From Bin87 sp965116565 (GTDB lineage Bacteria > Chloroflexota > Dehalococcoidia > Lucifugimonadales > UBA3495): 64,000 nucleotides of DNA. Positions within the stretch are counted from its first letter, which is position 1. Each line of letters starts with the position of its first letter. The stretch lies in assembly GCA_965116565.1 (NCBI GenBank), contig OZ220699.1:3410001-3474000 (forward strand). Reading direction: 5' to 3'. Made by a program: the position numbers and the translations under genes. Below are positions 7,529 to 16,095 of this stretch, in pieces. The notes beneath the pieces are model-generated. The model saw nothing but the letters and a program-made list of their open reading frames with translations, did no database searches and had not been told where the DNA came from.

Positions 7529-8392
7529 CTACTCCGGTTGGTCATATGGTTCAGCGGATTCACCCGCCATCACCGGGTTGCTGATGCTCGGCCGGTTCAA
7601 CCCTAGCTGTTCTCGGACCAGTTCGTTCGTCCGGATCAGACGGATCGCAGACGTTGGAAACTGAGGATTGTTCGGATTGTGCACGTCGTGGCGTTCTATG
7701 ATTCCGTCGTAAATCCACTGGTCCACCAGTTTGCGGCACTCGTACTCTGTCCAGGCCATCCCCCAGTCAAGCATCCATTGGTTGCACAGCATACTGTACC
7801 CAACGAAGTTCATGCGACTTTCCAGCCTCCCCATTTCCCGAACAAACAATTGGAGTACGTCCTGTGCCGCAGCCTCCTGCTGTTCCTGGACCGGAATATC
7901 GCCGTGCTCCGCCAACTGTATCCCGAGTTCCGCCTCCAGCGGAAACAGCGGCGCCACCGCCAGCATGTCGCGCGCCACCGACTGGCTGAATGCGCACAAC
8001 ACGATCCGACGGCCCATGTCCCGTGCCCGGTCCACCAATATCTGGAAGTCCGAATCACCCGAACCCAGCACTATGACTCCGCAATCATCGCGGTCGCGAA
8101 GCCAGTCGTATACCTCCAGCAACATGGCTGGGTCGCTCCGGTCTTTGCCCGCCATCGTCCGCGGCGCCTGGTAGGGCTGTATCCCTGTCTCGCTGAAAGC
8201 GACCCCGTCGTCAGGCCTCAGCCCCCAGTCGCCAAACGCTTTTCCTCCTCTCACCTCTCCGAACACTTCTCCAACGTGTCTCATCGCGTCATATAGTGTC
8301 TGTGGTGTCACGCTCCGCTGATAAAGTTGAGCTCCCCTCCGAATGTTTTCCCAATCTATCGCGAGCAGGACTCCTTTACTTGACTCATCCAA
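7529..8392 (-). CDS. NYN-domain (LabA/DUF88-like) nuclease
   Basis: A 287-residue protein with an N-terminal NYN/PIN-like fold: D13 and N16 in AIDWENI, D87 and the acidic loop GSGDSDF (110-116). These acidic residues bind metal in the family, and ribonuclease activity is expected. The C-terminal half (about 160-260) resembles the OST-HTH/LOTUS or winged-helix tails often fused to NYN domains. It is the first gene of a two-gene unit with threonine synthase. The biological target is unknown. Confidence 0.82.
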   Translation of the reverse strand: MDESSKGVLLAIDWENIRRGAQLYQRSVTPQTLYDAMRHVGEVFGEVRGGKAFGDWGLRPDDGVAFSETGIQPYQAPRTMAGKDRSDPAMLLEVYDWLRDRDDCGVIVLGSGDSDFQILVDRARDMGRRIVLCAFSQSVARDMLAVAPLFPLEAELGIQLAEHGDIPVQEQQEAAAQDVLQLFVREMGRLESRMNFVGYSMLCNQWMLDWGMAWTEYECRKLVDQWIYDGIIERHDVHNPNNPQFPTSAIRLIRTNELVREQLGLNRPSISNPVMAGESAEPYDQPE

Positions 8393-8586
8393 GCCTGGTA
8401 CCTCCGATCGTATGTGTGGCCAAAGGAATTATCATTTCCCTTTCAACGATGCTCTGTATTGGTTCACTCACTTGATTCTGTGCGACGGATATTCCTCAAC
8501 AATAGCGTGAAGTCGTCGTAACGCCGACGTGGTTCTCGGGGCATTATAGCCTAATCACCGCTCCGCGAAATGTGCCTGTTGCGTGC

Positions 8587-8592
8587 TATACT
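8587..8592 (+). promoter_or_regulatory. -10 box for crotonase gene
   Basis: TATACT, 35 bases before the ATG at 8628, within the 235-base gap between divergent genes. An AAGGA ribosome-binding site follows. No good -35 is seen. Confidence 0.45.
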
Positions 8593-8627
8593 TTTTGACT
8601 GCATCCCGCTCTAAGGAACCAACGCCC

Positions 8628-9452
8628 ATGACCGCTTACGAGCTCGTTGTTTACGATGCCAACCCCGATACCGGCATCGCCCGCATCACCCTGAATCGCC
8701 CCGAACGCCTCAACGCGCTGAACGACCAGATGCAGATCGAGATCGCCGACGCCGTAGTGCAGGCCGACGCCGATCCCAACATCCGCGTTGTTATCATCAC
8801 CGGAGCCGGCCGCGCCTTCTGCGCCGGCGGGGACCTCAACAACCTCGGCGGATCGACGAACGGTTCCGGCGAAGGTTGGACCTCCGGCAACGCCGATGAG
8901 GTGCGACGCAGCTTCCGCTTGGCTCAGGAGATGATCCTGGGTGTCCAGCGGTGCGAAAAACCGGTCATCGCCATGGTCAACGGCGTAGCCACCGGCGCCG
9001 GTCTTGACCTCGCCTGTGCCTGTGATATCCGCATCGGGACCCAGCGGTCCCGGTTCATGTCCGCCTACGTCCGTATCGGCCTGTTCCCCGGTTTCGGCGG
9101 CACCTGGCTGTACCCGCGCACTCTGGGCAGCTTGGGTCGCGCCGCTGAAATGCTCTTCACCGGCGATTTCCTGGAAGCCGACGAGGCTTACCGCCTCGGC
9201 TTCCTGAACCGCCTGGTACCCGAGGAGGACCTGGAATCCACTGCAATGGACATGGCGGAACGCATCGCCGCCGGCCCGCCCATCGCAATCCGACTGTCAA
9301 AGCTCATGCTCTATAAGGGCCTGGAGTTCGACCTCGAAACCGCTATGAAAATGGCGGCCGCCGGCGAAACCATCACCCTGACCTCTCGTGATCACATCGA
9401 GGGCGTGGCCGCGTTCCGCGAAAAGCGCGACGCCCAATACCTCGACCACTGA
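8628..9452 (+). CDS. Crotonase-family (enoyl-CoA hydratase/isomerase-like) enzyme
   Basis: A 274-residue crotonase. It retains the oxyanion-hole segments (FCAGGDL and GVATGAGLDLACACDI), the IGLFPGFGGT stretch and the AxxAxxLGFxN C-terminal motif. The two catalytic glutamates of classical enoyl-CoA hydratase are not in place: GAGLDLA has D at the first and the segment before IGLFPG has A at the second. An isomerase, hydrolase or other CoA-thioester role is therefore as likely as hydration. It is followed by ATP sulfurylase with 38 bases between. Confidence 0.85.
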   Translation: MTAYELVVYDANPDTGIARITLNRPERLNALNDQMQIEIADAVVQADADPNIRVVIITGAGRAFCAGGDLNNLGGSTNGSGEGWTSGNADEVRRSFRLAQEMILGVQRCEKPVIAMVNGVATGAGLDLACACDIRIGTQRSRFMSAYVRIGLFPGFGGTWLYPRTLGSLGRAAEMLFTGDFLEADEAYRLGFLNRLVPEEDLESTAMDMAERIAAGPPIAIRLSKLMLYKGLEFDLETAMKMAAAGETITLTSRDHIEGVAAFREKRDAQYLDH

Positions 9453-9490
9453 CCGCTAGGCCGACCCGGTTTCTCGCGCAATCTCCTCCC

Positions 9491-10747
9491 ATGCCCTCTG
9501 TAGATAACAGTCTGTCGCCACACGGCGGAGCGCTCGTTCAGCGCGTGCGGCCGCTGAGTTCAGCCAACGATGTCGCCGGCCTGCCCGCCATCGAGGTCCG
9601 CGAGCAGATCGCTCATGAGTGCGTGAACCTGGCCTACGGGTTTTTCTCACCTCTTACCGGATTCATGGGCAGCGCCGACGTCGCTGCTGTGGCCGACCAT
9701 ATGCGCCTCGCCAGTGGGTACGTGTGGCCCATACCGATCCTCTTGGATGTCCCGCACGCCGAACTCGCGCAGGCGGACGTCTCAGTGGGCGACAATGTTC
9801 TGCTGACCCACCAGGGCAACCCTCTGGCCACCCTGGAAGTTTCCGAGATCTTCGCAGCCGACCTCGAGGAACTCGCCGGCAAGGTGTACGCGACCACCGA
9901 TCCGGCGCACCCTGGAGTTCAGCGCACGTTGAACTACGCCGACCGGTTTGTCGCCGGCGATATCACCCTGGTCTGCGAGCCCGTTATCAACCCACCCTTT
10001 GACCGGTACTGGCGGACCCCGGCCCAGCTCAAGTCCGAACTCGACAACCTGGGCTGGCAGCGCGCCGTGGCTCACCAGACCCGCAACGTCCCCCACTCCG
10101 GCCACGAGTACCTGATGAAAGGCGCGTTCATGGAAGCCCGTGCCGATGGCGTCCTGGTCAGCGCGGTCATCGGCGAAAAGAAGGTCGGCGACTATATCGA
10201 CGAAGCCATCGTCTTGACCCACGAGAACCTGCGCACCCAGGGCTTCTTTCGGGAAGGTATCCACCGCACCACCGCTCTGCTCTGGGACATGCGCTACGCT
10301 GGCCCCAGGGAAGCCGTCTTCCACGCCCTCGTCCGTAAGAACCTCGGCTGCACCCACCACATGTTCGGGCGCGACCACGCCGGCGTTGGCGACTACTATG
10401 GGCGTTATGCCGCCCACGAGATTTTCGATGATCTGCCCGACCTTGGGATTCGCTCGGTGCTGACGCTGGAGTGGTGGTACTGTCCCACCTGCGGCGGTGT
10501 CGCCTATGAGGGCATCTGCGGCCATCCCGACACCAAGCAGGACCTGGCCGGCCGCCTCATCCGCAGCATCATCGACGGCGGCGCCGAACCCGCGCCCCAG
10601 ACCCTTCGCGCCGAGACCCTGGATCTGGTCCGCCAATGCGCCGATGAGTACGGATTCGGCTCTCCGTTCGTAACCGAACAGTACCTACAGGATCGTACGC
10701 CGGTTCTCGTCGTACCACCGCCTGCCTGGTCGTACCGTAGGCTATAA
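9491..10747 (+). CDS. sat: Sulfate adenylyltransferase (ATP sulfurylase)
   Basis: A 418-residue enzyme making adenosine phosphosulfate from ATP and sulfate. The ATP-binding QTRNVPHSGHE (from residue 196) and GRDHAGVGDYYG motifs are intact, and a CPTCGG...C zinc-like motif occurs in the C-terminal third as in other homo-oligomeric bacterial and archaeal Sat proteins. No APS kinase or reductase is adjacent, so assimilation or sulfite oxidation cannot be told apart here. The start ATG at 9491 follows a CTCCTCCC stretch without a good ribosome-binding site. Confidence 0.92.
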   Translation: MPSVDNSLSPHGGALVQRVRPLSSANDVAGLPAIEVREQIAHECVNLAYGFFSPLTGFMGSADVAAVADHMRLASGYVWPIPILLDVPHAELAQADVSVGDNVLLTHQGNPLATLEVSEIFAADLEELAGKVYATTDPAHPGVQRTLNYADRFVAGDITLVCEPVINPPFDRYWRTPAQLKSELDNLGWQRAVAHQTRNVPHSGHEYLMKGAFMEARADGVLVSAVIGEKKVGDYIDEAIVLTHENLRTQGFFREGIHRTTALLWDMRYAGPREAVFHALVRKNLGCTHHMFGRDHAGVGDYYGRYAAHEIFDDLPDLGIRSVLTLEWWYCPTCGGVAYEGICGHPDTKQDLAGRLIRSIIDGGAEPAPQTLRAETLDLVRQCADEYGFGSPFVTEQYLQDRTPVLVVPPPAWSYRRL

Positions 10748-10748
10748 T
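10743..10748 (+). promoter_or_regulatory. -10 box inside the end of sat
   Basis: A perfect TATAAT overlaps the sat stop codon, 34 bases before the next ATG, which has its own GGAGGG ribosome-binding site. The downstream gene can thus be transcribed on its own. Confidence 0.45.
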
Positions 10749-10782
10749 CTGCTGCCAGAAAACACTTCGGAGGGACCTCGTT

Positions 10783-11916
10783 ATGGTGCTCGAATCTGGC
10801 AGAATCACTGAAGAGGCGCTCGACCGCTTGCGGAGCCGGGTGGGCAGTTTCAACCGTCCCCGTCAATACGGCGTCGGCCTGTTCAACGAGGAGGCCTCGC
10901 GCAGCGCGATCCGCCATTTCTGCCAGGGCATCGGCGACACCAACCCCCTCTACTGGGATCGCTCCTACGCCCAGACCAGCAAGTACGGCAACATCATCGC
11001 GCCGCCATGTTTCCTTTACAGCGTTTACTGGTGCTCAGGTCGCACGGGCGGTCTCCCCGGCGTCCACGGGTTCCACGCGGGCAATGACTGGGAGTGGTAC
11101 CGACCCATCTATCTCGACGATCAGATCAGCGTCCAGGAGCAGTTCACCGGCCTCGAAGAGAAGGAGAGCGAGTTCGCGGGACGTATCATCATCCAGTCCA
11201 GCGTCACCGACTATTTCAACCAGCGCGGCGAGTCCATCGCCAGGACCAAGGGCTGGCAGATCCGAGCCGAGCGGAGCGCCGCCCGTGAGCGACAGAAGTA
11301 CACGTTCGAACCCTATCAGTACTCCCGCGACGAGTTGGAAACCATCCACCAGGCCATCATTAACGAGGAGATCCGCGGCAACAACCCCCGTTGGTTCGAA
11401 GACGTAAGCGTAGGCGACGAACTGACACCGGTGGTCAAGGGCCCCCTCAGCCACGGCGACATCACCGCCTTCGTCGCTGGCTGCATCGGCGGCATCAGCC
11501 ACGGCATTCAACTCCGCGAAATGCTTCGGCATCCGTCGTGGGGTTTCACAGATCCCAACACGGGCGCCCAGGAGGCCATCATACGGGTCCATGATATCCA
11601 GGAAGCCGCCGAGTCCGCCGGTTTGCCCGGCGCCTACGACTACGGCTGCCAGCGTTGCTGCTGGATGGGCCACCTTCTGACGAACTGGATGGGGGACGAC
11701 GGCTTCCTCAAGACTATGCACGTCGAATTGCGCAGGTTCAACGTTGTCGGCGACACCACGTGGTGCAAGGGCAAAATCACCGGCAAGCGCGTTGAGGACG
11801 GCGAGCACTTGGTGGACATGGACATCTGGGGCGAAAACCAGCGTCAGGAGGTCACCACCCGCGGCAACGCCACAATCCGCCTCCCTTCTCGCGAGGCCAA
11901 CGCCAACTGGCCATAG
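10783..11916 (+). CDS. MaoC-like double-hotdog dehydratase
   Basis: A 377-residue protein with an N-terminal FAS1-like dehydratase/MaoC-N half (AIRHFCQGIGDTNPLYWD...) and a second hotdog-like half (FEDVSVGDELTPVVKGPLSHGDI). Proteins of this type hydrate or dehydrate enoyl-CoA or related thioesters. The first half carries the conserved A-x-G-D-x-N-P-L-Y pattern and APPCFL. The context of a crotonase two genes upstream supports an acyl-CoA role; the substrate is unknown. Confidence 0.8.
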   Translation: MVLESGRITEEALDRLRSRVGSFNRPRQYGVGLFNEEASRSAIRHFCQGIGDTNPLYWDRSYAQTSKYGNIIAPPCFLYSVYWCSGRTGGLPGVHGFHAGNDWEWYRPIYLDDQISVQEQFTGLEEKESEFAGRIIIQSSVTDYFNQRGESIARTKGWQIRAERSAARERQKYTFEPYQYSRDELETIHQAIINEEIRGNNPRWFEDVSVGDELTPVVKGPLSHGDITAFVAGCIGGISHGIQLREMLRHPSWGFTDPNTGAQEAIIRVHDIQEAAESAGLPGAYDYGCQRCCWMGHLLTNWMGDDGFLKTMHVELRRFNVVGDTTWCKGKITGKRVEDGEHLVDMDIWGENQRQEVTTRGNATIRLPSREANANWP

Positions 11917-11936
11917 GCGCACGACCGGAGGTCGTT

Positions 11937-12536
11937 ATGACACAACCCAAAGCGAAACCGGCCACCAAACTGACGGGCGCGGACTATATGAGGTTGACGC
12001 CGCCGTCGCACCGAGGTGTGCGCTATCAGCTTATCGAGGGAGAACTCGTCAAAATGGCCGGCGCCAACCAACCGCACCAGGTATTCATCGGTGAACTGTA
12101 CTTTGCTGCCCGGTTGCAAATTGGCTCGTCGGGCGCATTTGAGATCAGGCTCCCGCCGTTCGACGTTTATGTTGACGAACACAACACGTTCCAGCCGGAC
12201 CTGCTGTTCGTATCCAACGAGCGACGGCACATTTTGGGCGAGCGAGGCGTTTCCGGCGCGCCTGATGTGGTGGTGGAGGTACTGTCCGAATCTACGCGGC
12301 AGCGCGACTTGAACGTGAAACTGCCCGTGTACGCCCGCAATGGTGTCCGGGAAATGTGGACCGTAGATCTCAGAGCCGAGGCGGTCTCAAAATATGTCGG
12401 CGATGGTGAATCGTTGACGCTACAACGTGTTTACCACGCCGCCGACACGTTGGATTCCGACGCGATGCCCGGCGTCGCCATCGACTTGGCGCCGATATTC
12501 GCGCTCGTTCGAGGCGCCGCCTTTCCGGAAGGTTAG
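11937..12536 (+). CDS. Uma2-family putative endonuclease (DUF820)
   Basis: A 199-residue PD-(D/E)XK-fold protein of the Uma2 family. The recognisable core is RYQLIEGELVKM, then VDEHNTFQPDLLFVS, then PDVVVEVLSESTRQRDL...K with the catalytic-type acidic D, E and later K (LNVKLPVYA). The cellular role of this family is unsettled, although members are numerous in Chloroflexota and cyanobacteria. GGAGG precedes the ATG. It overlaps the convergent aminotransferase by four bases. Confidence 0.85.
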   Translation: MTQPKAKPATKLTGADYMRLTPPSHRGVRYQLIEGELVKMAGANQPHQVFIGELYFAARLQIGSSGAFEIRLPPFDVYVDEHNTFQPDLLFVSNERRHILGERGVSGAPDVVVEVLSESTRQRDLNVKLPVYARNGVREMWTVDLRAEAVSKYVGDGESLTLQRVYHAADTLDSDAMPGVAIDLAPIFALVRGAAFPEG

Positions 12537-13717
12537 CCCAAATACTGCTCCGCCGCCCGCGAGAACCCGTCCATCGAACCTTCCAACACGCGGTCGTCCA
12601 GGCAGTACGAGATCCTGAAGTGGCCCGGGGTCCCAAACCCCTTGCCCGGCACGACCAGCACGTTGTACTCCTGCAACGCCGCCACGAACGCCTCGTCGTC
12701 CTCCAATGGCGAACGCGGGAACAGGTAGAACGCCCCCTGAGGCTTGACCACTGAGTACCCCATCTCGGTCAAGTTGTCGTACAGGAAGTCCCGCTTTCGC
12801 TGGTATTCGCCCACGTCCACGGAGGCGGCCTGCACGGCGCGCACCACGTGCTGCATCAGCGCGGGCGCGTTCACAAACCCCAGCACCCGGTTGCAGAACA
12901 CCAGCCCATCCATCAACTCGGCTTTCCCGGAGTAATCGGGATGCACTGCGATATGCCCGATCCTCTCGCCTGGCAGTCCCAAATCCTTGGCGTGCGAATT
13001 CACCACTATGGTGCGCTCGTAGTGAGGAAACACCTGCGGATACACCAGCCCGTCGTAGATGATCCGCCGGTACGGTTCGTCACTGATTATGAATATCTCT
13101 GACCCGAACCGCTGCTCCGCCCTCCTGATCACCTCGGCCAATTCCTTCACATCTTCTGCGGGATACACCACGCCGGATGGGTTGTTGGGCGAGTTCAGCA
13201 TCACCGCCCGGGTACGGGAGGTAATGGCCGCGTCTATGGCATTCAGGTCCAGCCCAAACTCGCCATCAGTCGGCACGATGACGGGCACCCCGCCGTGGTT
13301 CTGAATGTAGTAGGTGTATTCGCCGAAAAACGGCGCCAGGATGATTACCTCGTCCCCGGTGTTGAGAATCGCTCGCAGCACCACGTTCGCAGCCCCGGCC
13401 GCACCGCACGTCATCACAATGTCACCCGCGCCGAAGGGCAACCCGGTCTCACCTGAGAGCGTATCGGCTACGGCCTGGCGGGTTTCTGGGTATCCCGCGT
13501 TGGGCATGTAACGGTGCATCCCCGGCGTTGGTGCGCTGGCGATGCGCAGCAACTCAGCGTGAAACTCCTCGGGAGGCTCCATGATCGGGTTGCCCAGCGA
13601 TAGGTCGAATACGTTCTCCTCGCCGTACTGGGCCTTCAGGGCGATGCCCACCTCGAACATCCGGCGGATCCATCCGCCTTCTTCCATGGAACGGCTGACG
13701 TATTCGGATATGGGCAT
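12533..13717 (-). CDS. Class I/II aminotransferase
   Basis: A 394-residue fold-type-I PLP enzyme, similar to aspartate or aromatic aminotransferases. Visible motifs are the CGAAGAAN phosphate-binding loop, NSPNNPSGVVY, ISDEPYRR and the PLP lysine in NSHAKDLGLPGERIG, with the substrate-carboxylate arginine in GHFRIS. The HAKDLGLPGER segment in place of the usual SKxxxxxGxR is typical of a subgroup. The amino donor cannot be read from sequence. Confidence 0.88.
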   Translation of the reverse strand: MPISEYVSRSMEEGGWIRRMFEVGIALKAQYGEENVFDLSLGNPIMEPPEEFHAELLRIASAPTPGMHRYMPNAGYPETRQAVADTLSGETGLPFGAGDIVMTCGAAGAANVVLRAILNTGDEVIILAPFFGEYTYYIQNHGGVPVIVPTDGEFGLDLNAIDAAITSRTRAVMLNSPNNPSGVVYPAEDVKELAEVIRRAEQRFGSEIFIISDEPYRRIIYDGLVYPQVFPHYERTIVVNSHAKDLGLPGERIGHIAVHPDYSGKAELMDGLVFCNRVLGFVNAPALMQHVVRAVQAASVDVGEYQRKRDFLYDNLTEMGYSVVKPQGAFYLFPRSPLEDDEAFVAALQEYNVLVVPGKGFGTPGHFRISYCLDDRVLEGSMDGFSRAAEQYLG

Positions 13718-13812
13718 CGGGCAGTCTCCGGTTGGACGTGGGGCGAGTCATTGCGGGCGCAATTATAGCGCAGGCCGTGCGCCGCTCATCCTGCTTTGCT
13801 CACATCTCGGTT

Positions 13813-13841
13813 CGCTCATCCTGGCTTGTCGAAGGACGAGC
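13813..13841. repeat. Dispersed repeat family A, copy 3
   Basis: CGCTCATCCTGGCTTGTCGA continuing AGGACGAGC. A partial copy (CCGCTCATCCTG) lies about 30 bases upstream at 13782, so the element may be partly duplicated. Confidence 0.75.
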
Positions 13842-13850
13842 AGATACTGT

Positions 13851-15398
13851 TCACGGAAAGAACTCGGCGGCGCGCTCGCCGATCATTACCGCCGTAGCGT
13901 TGGTATTGGCCCGCACCACGTCGGGGCAGATTGATATGTCCACCACCCTCAGGTTATTCACGCCATGCACGCGGCAATACTGGTCCACTACGGCCATATC
14001 GTCGGTAGCCGGCCCCATCTTGCACGACCCGGACGTGTGAAACGTCGTGAACACGTTGCGCAGCAGCCAGTCGTCCAGCTCGGCATCGTCGCCCAACTCG
14101 CTTTCGGTGGGCGAAACGGCCGGGCCCACCGTGGCGGCAAACGCGGGCTGCGCCAGTATTTCCCGGCACAGGCGCACCGCTTCGCGCAATCGTTGCCGGT
14201 CCCATTCGCTTCGCATGTATCGGTAGTCGATCTGCGGTTTGTCATACGGGTCCGCTGAAACCAGACGTAGTTCCCCCGCGCTTTCCGCCTGCTGCAGGAT
14301 GCAGGTCATCCGCAGCATCGGTTGATCGGTGCCCGGCCCACTGCCCAGAGGACTGGGCCCCGACGCCACGTTGTTCACGTACAACTGCATATCGTTGCGC
14401 AGCGGTGATCCGTTGGTCGTGAAACGCAGCATGGTCTGAATCCGGGAGCCGCCAAACACAGGCTCCACGTAGTCGCCTTGCAACGCCGAATCCACGTACA
14501 CCAGCGGGTGGTCGCGTAGGTTTTGGCCCACGCCCGGCAGGTCATGCACCACCGGGATCCCCAACTCCCTCAAATGCGCAGCCGGCCCGATTCCCGAAAG
14601 CATCAGCAACTGGGGCGACGCAATTCCGCTGCAACTGACGACAATCTCACCTCCGAGCACCTGGAAAATCTCCCCGCCGCTCTCGGCCTCAACACCGGCG
14701 GCCGTGTTGCCTTCGAACAGCACTCGCCGGACTGAGACATCACCCCGAACCGTCAGGTTCAATCGGTGTCGCGCCGTGGCAAGGTGTGCCAGCGCGCAGC
14801 TCATGCGGATGCCGGCCGGATTGTTCATCGGCGCGGCGCCCACTCCGCCGGACTCGGGATGGTTCATGTCCTCATCGGCGGGATATCCCATGGCGATACA
14901 GGTATCCACGAATGCCTGCTGAAACGGGTGCCAGGTCTCTCGTGACGCTCGCAACACCGGAATCGGTCCATCGCCACCGTGAAAGTCGTCCTGCACGTCG
15001 GCGTCCGACTCTAATCGGCGGAAATATGGCAAAACCCTCTCGTACGCCCACTCGTCGTTGCCCAGCGCTGCCCACCCGTCGTAGTCCTCGGCAAGTCCCC
15101 GCAGGAAAACCTGTCCATTGACTGACCCTGAACCGCCGATGGCCCGTCCCCGGGCGATCTCCATTGGTCTTTCCTGTCGCTCGGTCCCAATTGCCTGGTA
15201 CGACCAGTTGTATGGCCCGCCAGGCTTGGACCCTTCCTGGCTGTTGCCATCACGCAGTTCCGCGGGCCAACGATCAAATTCGATGAAGTCAGGGCCGGCT
15301 TCCAAAAGCAGAATTGAGCGGGATGGATCTTCCGACAGGCGTGCAGCAAGAGCGCATCCGGCCGTCCCGGCACCAACGATGATCACGTCATAGTGCAT
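13851..15398 (-). CDS. GMC-family FAD oxidoreductase (choline dehydrogenase-like)
   Basis: A 515-residue flavoprotein alcohol dehydrogenase. It has the N-terminal Rossmann motif GAGTAGCALAARLSED, the GMC signature near GRAIGGSGSVNGQVFLRG, and the C-terminal catalytic region FHTSGSCKMGP and RANTNATAVMIGERA. The ATG at 15398 follows GAGGTGG and overlaps the lipB end by 11 bases, so it is the last gene of the 2-oxoacid dehydrogenase operon. It has the same length as the paralogue at 40851-42398. An alcohol or aldehyde substrate is expected but not identifiable. Confidence 0.88.
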   Translation of the reverse strand: MHYDVIIVGAGTAGCALAARLSEDPSRSILLLEAGPDFIEFDRWPAELRDGNSQEGSKPGGPYNWSYQAIGTERQERPMEIARGRAIGGSGSVNGQVFLRGLAEDYDGWAALGNDEWAYERVLPYFRRLESDADVQDDFHGGDGPIPVLRASRETWHPFQQAFVDTCIAMGYPADEDMNHPESGGVGAAPMNNPAGIRMSCALAHLATARHRLNLTVRGDVSVRRVLFEGNTAAGVEAESGGEIFQVLGGEIVVSCSGIASPQLLMLSGIGPAAHLRELGIPVVHDLPGVGQNLRDHPLVYVDSALQGDYVEPVFGGSRIQTMLRFTTNGSPLRNDMQLYVNNVASGPSPLGSGPGTDQPMLRMTCILQQAESAGELRLVSADPYDKPQIDYRYMRSEWDRQRLREAVRLCREILAQPAFAATVGPAVSPTESELGDDAELDDWLLRNVFTTFHTSGSCKMGPATDDMAVVDQYCRVHGVNNLRVVDISICPDVVRANTNATAVMIGERAAEFFP

Positions 15399-16095
15399 TC
15401 GCGCGCCACCTCGCTTCGAGTCCGAACTGCTCGCAGAATCGCAAACCGACCGTTCGGGCCACGACGTCCATCGGAGGACACTCCCTGAGCTCAACGACCA
15501 GCGAAGTGACTCCCCGGTCCGATATGCCACAAGGCACGATGCCCTCAAACAGTTTCAAATCCGGATGGACATTGATGGCGAACCCGTGATAGGCCACGCC
15601 CCCTGCAACCTTCACGCCGATTGCCGCGATCTTGCGTTGGCCGTCCGAGGTCCACACTCCGGTCAACCCGCCCACAGTCACCGCGGTGAGCCCAAAATCC
15701 GCCAGGCTTTTGATGATCACTCGCTCCAGCGTCCTCACGTACCAGTGCGGCCCGCCGCGACCACGCAAGCGAATGATGGGGTAGGCGACCAGTTGCCCCG
15801 GCCCGTGGTAGGTGATCAGCCCGCCCCGGTCGGTTTCGACCACGTCAATTCCGCGGTCCGCCAAGGTCTCCGCGCCGAGCAGCAAATCAGTATCAGGAGC
15901 CAGCCGCCCCCGCGTGTAGGTGTGGGGATGCTCCAGCAGCAATAAAGTTTCGGGAGCGCTGCCCGTCCTGACCTGATCGGCGACCTCTAACTGCCAGTTC
16001 CAAGCGTCCCGGTACGGGATTGTGCCGGCTCTGATGATGCGACAAGTTCGAACGCCGACTGCGGCCAGGTGGTCAGTAGATTGGAGTGTCGCCAT
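15388..16095 (-). CDS. lipB: Octanoyl-ACP:protein octanoyltransferase LipB
   Basis: A 235-residue lipoate-biosynthesis enzyme that moves the octanoyl group from ACP to E2 lipoyl domains. Key motifs are RGGLITYHGPGQLVAYP, the lysine in KIAAIGVKV and the catalytic cysteine in IVPCGISDRGVTSL. Its start lies 23 bases inside the E2 gene it serves, so production is coupled to its substrate protein. No lipA is in the window. Confidence 0.93.
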   Translation of the reverse strand: MATLQSTDHLAAVGVRTCRIIRAGTIPYRDAWNWQLEVADQVRTGSAPETLLLLEHPHTYTRGRLAPDTDLLLGAETLADRGIDVVETDRGGLITYHGPGQLVAYPIIRLRGRGGPHWYVRTLERVIIKSLADFGLTAVTVGGLTGVWTSDGQRKIAAIGVKVAGGVAYHGFAINVHPDLKLFEGIVPCGISDRGVTSLVVELRECPPMDVVARTVGLRFCEQFGLEARWRANAL